Positions 1 through 14,500 of a stretch of DNA of 64,000 nt are shown here, piece by piece. A program made the position numbers and the translations under genes. This DNA is from Trichoplax adhaerens (taxonomy: Eukaryota > Placozoa > Uniplacotomia > Trichoplacea > Trichoplacidae), in contig NW_002060949.1 of the NCBI RefSeq assembly GCF_000150275.1, forward strand, positions 5,269,193 through 5,333,192, in the 5' to 3' direction. The notes under the pieces were generated by a model. It was given only the letters and a program-made list of their open reading frames with translations. It did not search any database and had not been told where the DNA came from. Positions within the stretch are counted from its first letter, which is position 1, and every line of letters begins with the position of its first letter.

Positions 1-33
1 TTGGAGATGAAGCTTGAATCTTGTCTGTTATAG

Positions 34-146
34 TCTGTTCATTCTTACCAACGTCCTTCTTCAACAAAGCTGATCGTCGCGGCATCCTTGAGCTCAATTT
101 GATACCAAATTTGCAAGTTGAAGACGTTGATGCTCCTGAAAGCTAG
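34..146 (+). CDS. Probable last coding exon of an unidentified upstream gene (5' part outside window)
   Basis: After an acceptor ending TTATAG at 28-33 there is an open frame of 36 codons closed by TAG at 144-146. It reads roughly CSFLPTSFFNKADRR, then an acidic end with VEDVDAPES before the stop. The pyrimidine-rich acceptor, the use of charged and polar residues, and the lack of any continuation make a terminal exon plausible. I do not recognise the family, and the frame could be accidental because it is short. If real, the gene is on the same strand as the kinesin gene and ends about 2.4 kb before it. Confidence 0.4.
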
Positions 147-2569
147 TCTACAGTGTCTATTAGCTCTACGATAGTCCTAGTTGATCCTAGAAATGTTGAT
201 AGTAACGCACCATGATAGACAACCAAAAAGGGGATTCGGCTGACAATGTTGATATCAAGTTGAACTGGAAAAAGCGATGAATCAAAAAAAAAAAAAAAAA
301 ATAGAAATTACAGTCTGTACAGTACTCAGTGTATTGTGATGATTATTATTATTATTATCATACCTTATGTACAACAGTCTGTACGTCCGCGTCGAAAGGC
401 TTTGTTGAGCTCTAGTGATAAGTGTGTGCTGTACTACAGTGTACAGCGTACAGTACAAATCTCGTGTTGACAGTACTGTACACTGTACTATAGAGATCCA
501 AGAAACTGGACACAAACAGAAGCAAGCTGTTTCCATAGTGTTTCGTAGCATGGACAGAGTGCTTGACAGACACTGTCCTGTACAGGATCGTTCTTGCTGA
601 TCAACTTGAACCTTGTACAATGTACTGTAGACTACAGTCTATTACACAGTGGCAAGGATACAAAGTACTGTGAAATGCGATCTACAGTACAGTATTGTCA
701 TTGTGATCGACGTGCAATTGTGCCTAAATCTAGAGGCTAAATCTGATGGGTGTTTTCAAATTTTGATACTTATAAGGGACTAGTGAACATCAACTAGGAT
801 CATTTGTAAGTATCAGGTTGAACAGGAAAAAGCGATGAATCCCAAAAAAATAAAATAAATTACAGTCTGTACAGTACTCAGTGTATTGTGAATTTGTGAT
901 GATTATTATTATTATTATTATTCTATCTTATGTACAGCAGTCTGTACGTCCGCGTCGAAAGGCTTTGTTGAGCTCTAGTGATAGCTGTGCTGTACAGTAC
1001 TACAGTGTATAGTGCACAGTACAAATCTCGTGCTGACAGTACTGTACACTGTACTACAGAGATCCAAGAAACTGGATGTCAGAAGCAAGCTGTTTCCATA
1101 GTGTTTCGTCGCATGGACAGAGTGCTTGACAGACACTATCCTGTACAGGATCGTTCTTCCTGATCAACTTGAACCTTGTACAATGTACTGTAGACTACAG
1201 TCTATTACACTGTGGCAAGGATAAAAAGTACTGTAAAATGCGATCAACGTTATCGTGTTTACTTACTGTACTCTACAGTACACTACTGCATTGTCATTGA
1301 TATCAGTGATCGATGTGTAATTGTGCATGAATCTGATGGGTGTTTTCAAATTTTGACACTTATAAGGGACTAGTCAACATCAACTAGGATCATTTGCAAA
1401 GTTATGTGGCACCAATCTCGTCTAAAAATCACTGCAACTTTTAATATCAGCTGAGTTGTATTACGTGACCTGCCTACCGGCTGACGTGGTCAGTAGCATC
1501 AGCTGCATGAAATACGGTACCGAGTCTCGTCCATACACTACACACACCCGCGAGTCGACTGGGAGTGGTACCTCCGGTACTGTACTGTACCATATGCTTT
1601 CGTTTGAAAGTTATTGACATTGAGTTAACAAATGGAGCGGTTGAAGTCTGTCGTGCACCATGTACTCTGTACAGTTATGGCTTAGGTACTTTCAGTTACT
1701 TCCTATATTCACCAAAGTATCTCCTGTATAGTGTATAACCGAGCTTTTTTTCTTACAAGTCTTTGGTCAAACGATGGTCATACATTGTCCACGGCATTTT
1801 TTTGCACTGTGCAAACTTTCCATGTGTAGTACTGTACAGTATAAATAAATAAATAAATAATAATTATTATTAGAATCAGCCAATTTGCTCTTGCTTGATC
1901 TCTATGCACGATCGATATTGCTCGGTCCACTTTGACTTGACTCGGTACCAGTACTCTCGTAGTGTTCACGTGCACATCAGAATGCAGATTCTACAGTATT
2001 GTACTGTACGCAGCGTACTGTACACTGTACTTCAGGACACTAGACCGTATTCTCGTGATTTGCTAATACTGCGCCGTACCACCACAGACAAGAGGCAATT
2101 GTACCGCAAAACACACTTGGAAACGCTAGGTAGAGTAGACTGTTAATGGGCTTGACTGCTTGAAGCCTACAGTTATATAATCAGTCATCATTACATCACT
2201 GACTATCGTCGTTCGTCTTTCAAAGTCATCTGGTTCGCATTTTTAATTAAAATTCCCAAACTCTGGTCATCACTAACTCATCATGCTGCATGATTTGCAT
2301 GTAGTTCTATTGTAGAAGTTGACAAGAGTGTGCTGTATATTGATTCAAGCGGAGTAGATTTTCTCTCCTGCTGATTGCCATCAACACGATATCTTGCGCT
2401 GTTGCGGTCTACACACCGCAAACGAAAAACTCCACGTATCATACAACGACAGTGGAGAGGTAATCCAACAATCGTGAAGGCAACGATATTCCTCCATCTT
2501 AACACTACAGGCTGTAGAACTGGTCGCTTTCTATTGGCAGTAGAAAGACCACTTTAAACACAGGGAAAC
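147..2569. other. Intergenic region upstream of the KIF13-like gene
   Basis: No coding exon is visible. The stretch holds a tandem duplication (251-1401), TTA and AAAT microsatellite tracts (about 340-357, 902-921, 1842-1861), and many short self-complementary strings built on GTACAGTAC and CAGTACTGTAC (for example near 965-1060, 1570-1590, 1825-1840 and 1995-2030). Open frames of 60-110 codons on both strands run through these repeats and mirror each other, which is expected of palindromic DNA and is not evidence of coding. Confidence 0.6.
251..1401. repeat. Tandem segmental duplication, two copies of about 560-590 bp
   Basis: Copy 1 (about 251-807) and copy 2 (about 808-1401) share the same order of landmarks: a start like TATCAAGTTGAACTGGAAAA (251) and TATCAGGTTGAACAGGAAAA (808), an A-run, ATTACAGTCTGTACAGTACT, a TTA microsatellite, a conserved block with GTACGTCCGCGTCGAAAGGC, a TACAGTAC-rich block, and an end like GGGACTAGTGAACATCAACT (774) and GGGACTAGTCAACATCAACT (1367). 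The copies differ by substitutions, microsatellite length and small indels, so the duplication is recent but not brand new. Confidence 0.85.
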
Positions 2570-5500
2570 ATGTCGAAAGTTCAGGTAGCCGTTCGTGTTC
2601 GACCCTTTAATAAGAGAGGTAAGTGATGATTGCTACTTGGCTTGACAGCAGTTACAGGATGGCACTTTTGCCATTCCTATTTTTCTTACATATCGCTTCA
2701 TAAACTACCACTACATAGACACATACAGTCAGTTTGTTGCTCGATAGATGGTATATGAAGTTAAATCAGATCCTGTGCTCCGTATCTATTACAAATAGGA
2801 TTGTCCGTATTCATAACATTCCACTGATTCAACAAAATAACAAATAGACCTAATCGACCCTAGGACTAGTACTGTACTGTAGAGGTATTTCATATTTTAA
2901 TGTCATAATAATTGAAAAAGAGTGATAGGATTTTCATACCAGTTCATCCAAAGTATACTTTATCCATCCTTTTTTCAATCCATTGCGTTATTTATTCTTC
3001 AATAGTCTTTCCTACATACTTGACGATAAATTGCAATATGTGCCGTGTGGTCATTTTGATGAAACGGTACAAGTTTATTTAAGTCAAATAGCCGCTCATA
3101 TCTTAACCTGAATCATACAGTAGTATTATCTACGAATAATTCCTACTGACACTGTACTAGGTCTGTACTCTGTCGTCAAAATGGTGTCTTTGATGTCTGC
3201 GATACTGTATAATTAATGCTAAATACTATTGACAGCCAAGCTGACTATTTATCGGTCTCAGCTTTGCTGCTTATGAAGTAATTTATAATGGATTATTGTT
3301 TGAGTACATACTTTAAGTACAAGGTGTTCTATTCTATAACTTTGCCCAGATTCTACGTAGTCGTAGTTACCATTGGTGGTGTGTGTTAAATTGAATGAGC
3401 TGAGAGATTTCAGACAGTGATGGAAGGCATTTAGCTAAGGCATTGACGTGTATGAATACAGCAGATCCCTCAGTGACAATATATTGCGATGGAGTAGAAC
3501 TAGACGGCATATCGTTCTAGACTGAAGTACGCGTATACAAAGTTGATACCAGGACACAATACTTCCAATTTCTAGTTGGCGATTTTCCCACTATTTCTTC
3601 CGTTGTTTTATATATAAATTTACAGTTCACACATTTTCAGAATATTTACTCGTCCAATTGAACTCTTGTATGATATTTAAAAACTGTATTAGGACATTAT
3701 AGTAAAGATGAAGTTTGTTGTAAGAGATCTGAGGATGTAAAATATACTGGTGTAGACTTAAATCACGCCAAGGTGTTTCAGTGCACCTAACTGTATCCGT
3801 ATACTGTATCAAATGAGGACTAATTGAATAAATACTATAGTTGATCGTGTTGTAAATTATGATATCAGACCAGTATACTTTGCTATGTTGATTTTTAATT
3901 TTATATAAATATGATTGTCTACAAATGCAGAGCTAGGCCTCGATCCGGTGAGCGTTGTTGATATGGAAAGCAATCAAACTTTATTGCAGACAGAAGGGTA
4001 AGAAACGTATTTAATAAGAATAAGAATAATAAAGGACGCACGTAGGATATTGATTGCAGTTATCATTTGGTATCGTCATAGATTGTAATGAGAACTTCAT
4101 TACCCAATACAGTATTGCGTCTTCAACTAAATTTTGATTTAAACTGATTCATTGCTTTGTTTGTAAGAATTTTTATGAGGACGTAACATTGATGATCTTA
4201 ATTGATTAATTAGTTTCCTATAATTCGTGCGTTTAAATTCGATTTGATGATAAAATTTGGGGCCATTTAATGGAAGCGTTTCCGTAATTATACTTATTGT
4301 GCTTGTACAAGTAGACAGATCAAAGTCTCGGGCGTTTTTAAGTCAAAAACTGCACACTGCATTCACACATGATCATTTCGTGTACAGTGCAGTATAGTAC
4401 TGTAAACGCATTCCAAGCTACATACTGTACTCGTTTGTGCGATATACGAGCACATTGTTTTTAGTTAGTCATGGATTGTATCTTAAGAGAATCGAGACGA
4501 CAATGCTAATACGATATGGGCTGCTACTTTACTGTACTTACATATAAGTAAAAAATTAAAGATGTACAATATAAGGTTAAATGGAGACCGTAGATCTTTG
4601 TGAACACGACATTGTTTTGGTTTCTATTTTACAGTGAAGTAGAATGCCCCCCCTACTTAAATAAGCTACTGTACGATTTCACTTTTTTTCCTATCGATAT
4701 CGATTTCGGCTACCTTGTAAGAAATAGGTTCTGAATTCCTACTCAACATTATGCATGCGTTTACAAAGATACGGAGGTATCTATGATCATGACTTTATGA
4801 TTGATCACTTCCTTTCACTAAGAATCAATTTCCTTCTCTTCGATTATGCTCTGACGCTAGTAACAACGAAATAAGATAAATAAATTACTGTAATATGTTA
4901 AGAAAGCAAGACCACCCGCTGCCTTGATGCCTCTAATTTATCAATTAAGGAAGGGCGAGAGGGAAAATTTAGTCCACTTTAATGACTCACTGCGTTGTAA
5001 ATTTTATACATGTTGACTAGAACCTATGCTCGTATTATGTCCGTATTTTAATTTTTGACAATCCTATTCATGTACTTTCGTTATAGAACATATATTGAGC
5101 ATTCGTTGTATATAGACTTGTAATGCTTTGAATGATTGATGAGAGTCATGGCGGTTAATAGGTAGGGAGTCATCTTAGACTGGAAATATTTGACATTCCT
5201 TCATGGTACAGCATGTATCATAGCATAAGATGGATTGCATTTATATCCATACAATCACTAGACAGTACTGTAGTTAGTTGAGTTATTCTGCCTAAGTGCA
5301 TTAAGTACAAAATACAACTTCTGTTATTAGCCTTGGAAAAAGTGAATGAAGGCCACATTGAAGCAGACACTCTTTGAGCAAATACAAGTTTACTGTATAC
5401 TGTAAGCCAATTTTTTCATTGCTATCAATCAGTTGGGTAAAGACACGTTCGTTTCATGTAAAGCAGACAATCATCACAGCTTGGTACATGATAGTTTCTC

Positions 5501-8500
5501 GTTTATCAATTTGTCCATGAGTTGGAAAATACGCTAGATTTCCACCTCTATTTTCGTTTCTTCCTCCATTCAATGTGCTGTACTGCAATAGAGTAAAAGG
5601 CGTATTTGGCTCAAAGGCTGAAAGCACGTCTTGCTGTCGTTTCATGAACAATGAAGTACGACATATACAGCGAGTGAACTCAGGTAGTACGTGTGCTTGT
5701 TGGGTCAACAGGACAGTTCACTAGTGCAGTACTGACGTTGCAACGTCATGTCTGGAACGCTTGAAACATATGATACCATGGCGGTTGTTTTTCTGTATGT
5801 CACCCTAAAGGATTGGACAATGCAAGAGGACGGCCTAGGGACAAAGGAAATCCTGGTGCAGTACAGTACTGTACACCGTATACTGTAGACTACAGTACTT
5901 TATATTGTAGTGCAATGTACAATATGGATCATACTCTTCGTTTCCAGTATTTGAATCAACATGGATAATAATCTGGTGCAATTCGTGATAACAGTAATAA
6001 ATCAATCAATAAATATCGACGGCAGTAAATGTCGCCTGACATAGAGTTTGGCAACCAATTAATATACATATATAGAATGCTCTATATTCACTGGATTAAT
6101 AGTTGCTTGCTTTCGTATCATTGGAATAAGTCATACTTACTGTTATGTCTACAGCGATCATTCGCAATATTGGATTAGCATGGAGCATCTGTCTAAATGT
6201 ATCCAATAGTAGCAGTGACTATCTGATTGCAAATAACCGTGAAGTAAAAGGCGCGTATTCAGTATCGTAGTTGAAAAGGGACAAAGTGTGGTGGAATAGG
6301 AGGCCACAATGATAGATATCCTTGTAAAGTATTGTAGCCTTTTCGAACAATTCTTGCTTAGTTTCACTTCACTAAGTTTTTATGTAATATGCCCTTGAAT
6401 GTTTTTGACAGGCTTTAAGAGTTAAGACTAGCAGGCAGGAAAGCTGTTTCCTACTGCTAAATCCTTTTCATTTGACAACATGAATTGGAGTGATAATGTC
6501 TTCAGTAGACATCACGATCATCTTGTATTGTATACTTCAAGGTCTCAAGCCTATGGTATTTCGATCTTTTGAACAACTCGTTTTTGCTTTCAGTTAATGA
6601 ATGACATCAAGTAAATACGCAGCACCATACTCTTGAGGGTTAAAACATATTTTAATTAAATTAATTTAATAAACAGTGTACTATAGGTATTAGGTAGTGC
6701 TACATCCCTTAATTTTACAAGACAGTGTAGAAATCTCGGATCAAGTCCCTTTCACCTCTTGTATTTTCTTCGTCAAGACAGAGTCTCAAAGTGTTATACA
6801 ATATAGTAAAGTGTATACCGAAGGGAAATGTTACTACGTAACATTGAGGAGTATTTTTTACATGAAAAAATACATTTCTGATACAATAAAATCAAAATAA
6901 CCACTCCATCTAACTATAGTATCTAAGTAGATTATGAACTATACCCTGAAGTTATACACAATTAAAGTTGAAAGCCAACGATAGACCTCAGATCCGTATT
7001 TAAATTCTTTACTGTAGTGAAGTATACGCGTAACATTGCAATATTATTGCAGATAATAATAAAAATTTGCATCGTATAGTACCGTATTGTACTTATCGTT
7101 ACATATAATAAGCTAACCACTCCACGGATTGTACATCGGAGCTACTGGCTTTGATGAAGCTCTATTGCCTAATCATTACTCTAAAACTTAAATTTTTTTC
7201 TTTTAATATCTTCTATATTTGGTGAAAAAGGAAACCGACCAAGGTATGATAAGAGATAAAAATATTTTATGCGGAGTATGGATATAGATTGTGTTATAGT
7301 ACAGATATTGTTATAAAATAAAATTATTTCTTGTTACTTCCATCACATTATAATAATAAAGTTATTGTTCTATGTTCTGTGCATCTGCATCAGCAATAAT
7401 AGTAATATACTGTGCAATGCAGCAAGCTGTTAAAATGGAGTACGATATCATTTAGAATGCTTGTATATTTTTCGTGTTGATGATACTCAATTACATTATC
7501 TGAGATATAAAAGGCGTTTATCTCATATCGATAGTTATTCTACTGAACTAACTGTAGATAAATATAATCGACTGACGACTTCGCCTACACTGTACCTTGA
7601 TATATCAGTTGTATGAAAAAGTACCACGCACGATACAGTACTGAGTTAATTCGTTCACAGTATACTAATTATGTTTGGCAAATTACTTCACCAATATTTC
7701 ATCCACTTTATATTTAAATTAGCTTACAGCAACTGTACTTCAGTTATAACTTCAGTGAAGCAGCATTTATAGTTCATATAGAGTGAATCACTAAACTAAA
7801 TGTTACCTCCACATGATACTTTAAATTTAGATATTTGCTTTCGATTATTGCTTTTGGTCCATGGATCCAGATCAGGAAAATAAATTTTCTAGTAAGTACA
7901 AATTATTAAATTTGTAATGATAATACTCCAAGTTGTTGTAATTCGGCATGTACTGGATAAGATAAATTGAATACTGTACTATGCACCTGGACGTAAAATG
8001 ATCAATAATTTATTCAAGATTTTAAATTTCGATTTGACGTTTTCTATATACTGTAGTACGATATGCTTTCTACTCTATATTATTTATTCTGCTTTATGGA
8101 TCAAGTTTTGCATATATATGAAGTGAATAAATTATTAACTTGCAGGCCAAGAAGTTGTATTCGATTCTCTTGGTATTGGCGTGCTAGAAAATGCATTTGC
8201 TGGATACAATGCTTGTATATTCGCGTATGGGCAAACAGGTATTACGATCATTACTATCAATATTGAAACTATCGCTAAGTTATATATTTCAAGTTTAATA
8301 TATAAAGACTGTTACTTGCGTTTTCTGAAATACTGTAGTTTTAAAGATTTAGATATCTACAAAGCATTATTCACGAAACGAATTGTCAATAATAATGTGC
8401 AACTATTCTATGAACATACTTTAGCAGAGGATGCATATTGCCATTATGTGTGTATTTACTTAATGTTAAATGATGCCATTTAGGATCTGGTAAATCATAT

Positions 8501-11500
8501 ACTATGATGGGAACAGATACAGATAGAGGTATCATACCCAGGCTGTGCGATCGATTATTCGAAATGATATCACAGGTACCCTTGTGCTTTATTATTTTCA
8601 GTAGTCATTATTGCTGTTCATATTAAACTATGGAGTCTTTACAAATTAACGTGTTAAATGTCAAGTTAGTTAAAGGATAACCAAAATGCGCGAGTGCAAT
8701 CCTGTTTTTTTACTTTTTTTAGAACGAAAAAGATGACTACACTTACAAAGTTGAAGTATCATATATGGAAATTTACAATGAAAAAGTTCGTGACTTATTA
8801 AATCCTGCGAAGTAAGAAGCATTGAGTTTAATGATCGTAAATTTGATCTCATTACATATTTAATGCATTGTAAAGCTTATGTTTAATTATTTCATTTACC
8901 TTAAACAGTCACAAAAAGCCTCTCAAAGTTCGAGAACATAAAATTTTAGGCCCTTATGTTGAAAATTTATCGAAACTAGCAGTATCTTCTTTTCAGGTAA
9001 TTATCAGTATTGATTTTTCTTATGCTTGTTTTGCAATCCTTACTTATATAAGATTGTTATTCATGATAAACATACATACCGCATACTGATTTGCTTATAG
9101 GACATAGAAAACCTTATGATTGAAGGAAATAAATCAAGAACTGTAGCAGCGACTAACATGAATGCAGAATCAAGTCGTTCACATGCTGTGTTTAACCTAA
9201 TTCTAACCCAAATAATATGTGATGAAGCTACTGGGGTATCGACTCTAGTTTTAATAAAACATCGTAATATGAAGCAAGTTAGAAAAAACATTTCGAAATT
9301 TTAATCATAGGCTTCCGGAGAAAAAGTCAGTAAAGTGAGTTTGGTAGATTTGGCTGGAAGCGAACGAGCAACCAAAACTGGCGCAGCTGGTGACCGGTTA
9401 AAGGAAGGCAGTAATATTAACAAGTTAGGAGGATCATTGGATTAATAAATACTTGATACAGTGACAGTCACTAAATACTTCTCACCCCTATAGATCATTA
9501 ACCACTTTGGGCTTGGTTATATCCGCTTTAGCGGATGTGGTAAGAAATATTGCTTAGCTTTCAATAATTAAATATTTACTAATTCGAGGAATTGATGAAA
9601 TCTAGGAGGGCAAACGTGAAGGAGGAAAGAAGAAGCCATTCATACCTTATCGTGATTCTGTACTTACATGGTTACTAAAGGTAACAATTTTAGCATTGTG
9701 ACTTTAATTGTGGTATATCCTTTCTTAGTGCCTTAAGTAATATAACAAACTCTATACCTTTTTTATACTATATAGGACAATTTGGGTGGCAATAGTAAAA
9801 CTGTTATGGTAGCAACGCTTAGCCCAGCGTTGGATAATTATGATGAAACATTATCTACGTTAAGATACGCCGATCGTGCAAAACGTATCGTTAATCATGC
9901 CGTGGTTAACGAGGATCCAAATGCAAAGGTTATTAAAATACAGCTGTCTAAGTTTAGAGGGATTTTATAGTGTAACTTGGCTGTTCACTTTCGCATCTAA
10001 TTAGATTATACGTGAGTTGCGCGAAGAAGTTGAACGACTAAAAAGTCAATTGCGCGGCACAGGTCTACCAGGACCTGGTAGTAAGAGAGAGATGATGGGT
10101 AATCCACATGAGGTTAGAACACTTTAATAAACTCATTATTATACGCATAATATAATTAGCATCCATTCATAGGTTGCTGGTTTGAAAGAAAAGTTAGCAG
10201 AAAGCGAGACTTTAATGAAAGAAATGTCATTGACTTGGGAGCAAAAACTCAAAAATACAGAAAGAATACATCAGGTTTCAGTACCGTATTGGAGATCTTA
10301 TCAAATGTTACCTAAAATTAACCGCTCTAACTTTTTAAATATTTTTTTTTAAAATAGGAAAGACAAGAAGTTCTACAAAACTTGGGCATATCTGTTCAAT
10401 CGTCTGGTATAGCACTGGAACATGGCAAATTTTACTTGGTAAACCTTAACGCTGATCCCTCATTAAATCAACTGTTGGTCTATTATTTAAAAGAAGTAAC
10501 TGCAGTTGGAAACTCAAACTCTAGTGTAAGATTTAGAGTTTCGTTCTTATAATATTACATGTCTCGTACTAACACTATAGTACCTAAATTTTTAATCGTG
10601 ATGTTATAAATTTATTTACAGGATATACAGTTAAACGGCTTAGGAATACAACCAGAGCACTGTATACTAAACGTTAAAGAAGGCGATGTATATGTAAAGC
10701 CATTTCCTAATGCTAAGTAATGCAGATACAGTATGTACAGTCTTTTTATTGTTGAAAGTGAAATAATTGAATTGTTTATTTCGTAGAACTTACGTAAATG
10801 GTAAGATAGTCAATGAGGAAATGCTCTTATATAATGGCGATCGCATTGTTTGGGGAAATAATCACTTCTTTAAACTTAATTGTACAAGACAACGTCGTAA
10901 GTAGAGCATATACAGTACGATACGATAGCTACTATTACTGTTATTTGACATTTAAAATATTCTATATTTGATTACATTTCTAGCCGTAGGCGGTAACAAC
11001 GTAGACTTGAACATAGTAGACTATCATTTTGCGCAAAAGGAAGTATTTAAGGAGGAATTAAGCGTAGGTTGGTATCGATTGAAACCCTATGGCCTAATTT
11101 GGTAAAATAGTTATCGTATCTGTTTTAGCCAATGATTAAATTTCAAAATTTCTTAGATCCAGTCCAAAACGTGATTAAGGAAATTGAACAAAAGTATCAT
11201 GAAGAGAAACAAGGTTTGTTAAAAGTGTCTAAGTTCACTAACTAAATACTGCACAACGGTAGCTTTCTATTACTGAAATGAGCGTTAAATGAAACTAGCG
11301 CGAATTATCCTACTTTTGATAATGTTAAAGTAGTTACTTTTATGCATGAGAAAATTATTATCTAAGACTTAATAATTCTTGTATAGGTGCTTTACAGAAG
11401 CAGAAGGAAATGTACGAACAGCAGTTAGAACAATTGCGGAATCAAATGGCCTCTTCAACGCCTAAAAATGAAAAGCACGAAGTAAAGGTCACCGATGACT

Positions 11501-14500
11501 CTAAGGAAAATGATAATGAAGTACAGCGCACAGAAAACACAGATGTTACTTATGACGAACAACGAACTAATAATGGTAACATTCTCAATCAAGATAATGA
11601 TGGTTACGAAAGGGCAGAGGTGTACGATGACGAAAATTATAACGAAGAATCTCAACGGGACTGGGACGAAGATAGGTACCTTAACTATTTTATTTACATT
11701 CTTTGATACTTACTAGTACACCTCTAAAAACTTCGATTCTTGTAGCGATTTCGCTTTTGAGCAAAGACTTATGAAATTGCAAGATGAACTTCTTGAAGCT
11801 AAGGCACTAGCAAGGTACGGACTTAATTTTCTGATAGAGAAATTTTAATTCTTAAATTATAGTTTACGGACTAGCTGCTATTAAATTCTAGGGAAGCTAA
11901 TACGCTTAGCGAAGAATTAAACAAGGGAACTGAATTTCAAGTTACTCTACAAGTAATAAGCATAGGAATAAGAATACATGCCATGCTTTTTATCTATCCT
12001 TGACTACTGATACACACTTAAAATCTATTAGAAGAACCCTAAACTATCGTTCTTGTTGGTTCTAGATACCTACAGCAAGTCTTACCCCGAATAAAGAAGT
12101 ATATTATCCTATGTCTTATTTTGCATTACAATGGTACTTTATAATAGGTATCAAGATTAATATTTTAATAAAAATTTCTATTTCAGAGAGATGTTCTCGG
12201 TTGTGAAGTTTCAATTATAGTTAGAAATAAGAGGAGAGGAACACAAAGTGAGTATATTTTTAATAAATGTTTGAGTGAGTGTTGTTCGATCAATGAATTG
12301 GAATCCTTAGCTGTTTCAAATTAAATGTTCAGCTTGGACCGTCGAAAAACTGGCTAATAAAATATTTGATATGAGAGAGCTTTATGAAATCGTTAACGAA
12401 GGTCAGCCTGGAAAGGTACAGTGTGCGCTGGAATTCTATCAGAATGTCACGCTTTTACATTTATTACGCTCTATATAAAATCTTTAACTTTTCATCAATA
12501 GACTTACCAAGGTAGTGACCCATTTTATGAACTAGAAAGTCACTCTCTGATCGGTGTAGCAAACGTGTTTTTGGAATGCTTACATCACAATGTTAAGCTT
12601 GACTATTCTGCACCTATAATCAGTCAACAAGGCGAGGTAAAAATCTATAAAACTATCTATTTATAACAGCAAGCAGCAAGTTTTGTTGCATATTGAATAC
12701 ACCACAGTGCCCTTGAATATGTTAAATACGTGAGCGCTAATGATTTATGATATCTTTCGAAGGTTGTCGGGCATTTAGCTATTGAAATCAATAGAATTGA
12801 AGGTTCGATAATTCTTATTATTATTACTTAGTAATAATTAAATCTAACTAGATATTACTGTCGAAAAATAGTTAGGTTAGAAGCTTATTATTGGTTAATT
12901 TTAATAGAACCAAAACTGAGAAGAGATCGCGTTGGGAATGCAGGAGACGTAGACGAGGATTTCTTGAATTATTATTATTCTAAAAGTAATCATCCTATTG
13001 AAGAGGCACAAGATATGGAATCAGAATCTTATGATGGTCTATGTGTTGGAGACACCATCCAATGCATGGTAATAGATAAAGGCGTATTGTAGTAACTTCA
13101 TGCTTACTTAAATGACATATCTTTTTTTATTTATAGATAAAAATTAAATCAGCCTCGGGGCTGCCATCCACTATGTCAAACTATGTATTTTGTCAATATA
13201 CTTTCTGGGATAAATCTGGCACTGTTGTGCCTCCAAACAATCCGATGCAATCTACCGCAGGAAGGACTAGTGATGTTGCATTCAATAACACTCAGGTTTG
13301 TTCATTTTTGTACGATGACAGGTGCAAAAAAATACGTTTTGCATAATAAGTTTGAATTGATTAATGCTGCTGTCATTAACCTAAATTAATGCGCTGCAAA
13401 TAAAATAATAGCAATAGATTTGTTAATTAATAATAAGAGTCCATGTCTTACAATCAAGTACACTAGGACAGATGAAAGACTAGTTTTCTTCTTATATTTT
13501 TACTGATTGAGTCCTTCAAAGATTGAGTAACATCTGCTTCGTTTTGCTGATCTTATGATTTGTAGGTTTTCACGGTCGAAGTGAGCGATGATTTCTTGGA
13601 TTATTGTTCTGACTGCTCCCTAGCAATAGAAGTGTGGGGTCATCGCAGTACGGGTTTCCTTAGTGGATTGTCAAATGAATTAGCGGATCAAGTTGAACAG
13701 CATAAGCCGAAGACGTTGAAGGAAAAGTATGCAATGAACTAAATAGACATTTACTCAAAAGAGTGACTATGGATACAAAACTTTTTGGACAGTTTTTCAT
13801 AGATAGAAACTGAAGCCCTAATAGAAGAATAATTTCGTTTTATATATTAAGGTGGTATGATTACATACATCAAGTCGAATTATGGGTTGAGATTTTAGAA
13901 ATTAATGATGACGGTGAATACGTCCCGGTTGAAGTACTTCCTCGATCCGATAACTTAAGCGGAGGAATTTTTCAATTGCGGCAAGGCTTCGCAAGGCGTA
14001 TGTTCGTAAAAGTGAAAACTGTTAAAGACAGTGGTGGCCTACCGTTGGCTATTGAGTCTATAAAGTCAGTAAGTTTGGGTAGTATCTGTTCGAGGTCAAA
14101 GTTGCAAAAGAGTATGGACAGCTTTCAAGACAAAGATCTTGTTAGGTAATTGATGATCGGAATTATTCCTACTACTGACACTGTTAATGATTAAATAATA
14201 TGATATTGTAGACTTAGGGAAAAGTGGACAGCTGGTTTGATGAAGAAACGAGAGTACCTTGATGAACAAATACATGCGCTAATTGGCGTAAAAGGTAATA
14301 ATACAAAATAATTGAAAAAGTACTGTATATATCGTAGTAAACATAAATTAATTTCTTTCTTATTTTCGTTTCGTAATGTGTATTAGATAAATCTCCAGCT
14401 TCAGCATTGCGAGAAACGTCCTTGATTGACGAATGGGTCGCTCTCACAGAAGAACGTAACGCGGTCCTGGTTCCAACTCCAGGGTCTGGAATCCCTGGTG

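Noticed and set aside
282-1163. Near-identical open frames in both copies of the duplication (112 and 61 codons)
   Set aside because: They consist largely of TACAGTAC-type palindromes, which leave both strands open; no protein family resemblance.
8181-8483. 100-codon frame running through a KIF13 exon into its intron
   Set aside because: The real exon ends at 8238 with GTATTA, and the P-loop completes only after splicing to 8484; the rest is intron read-through.
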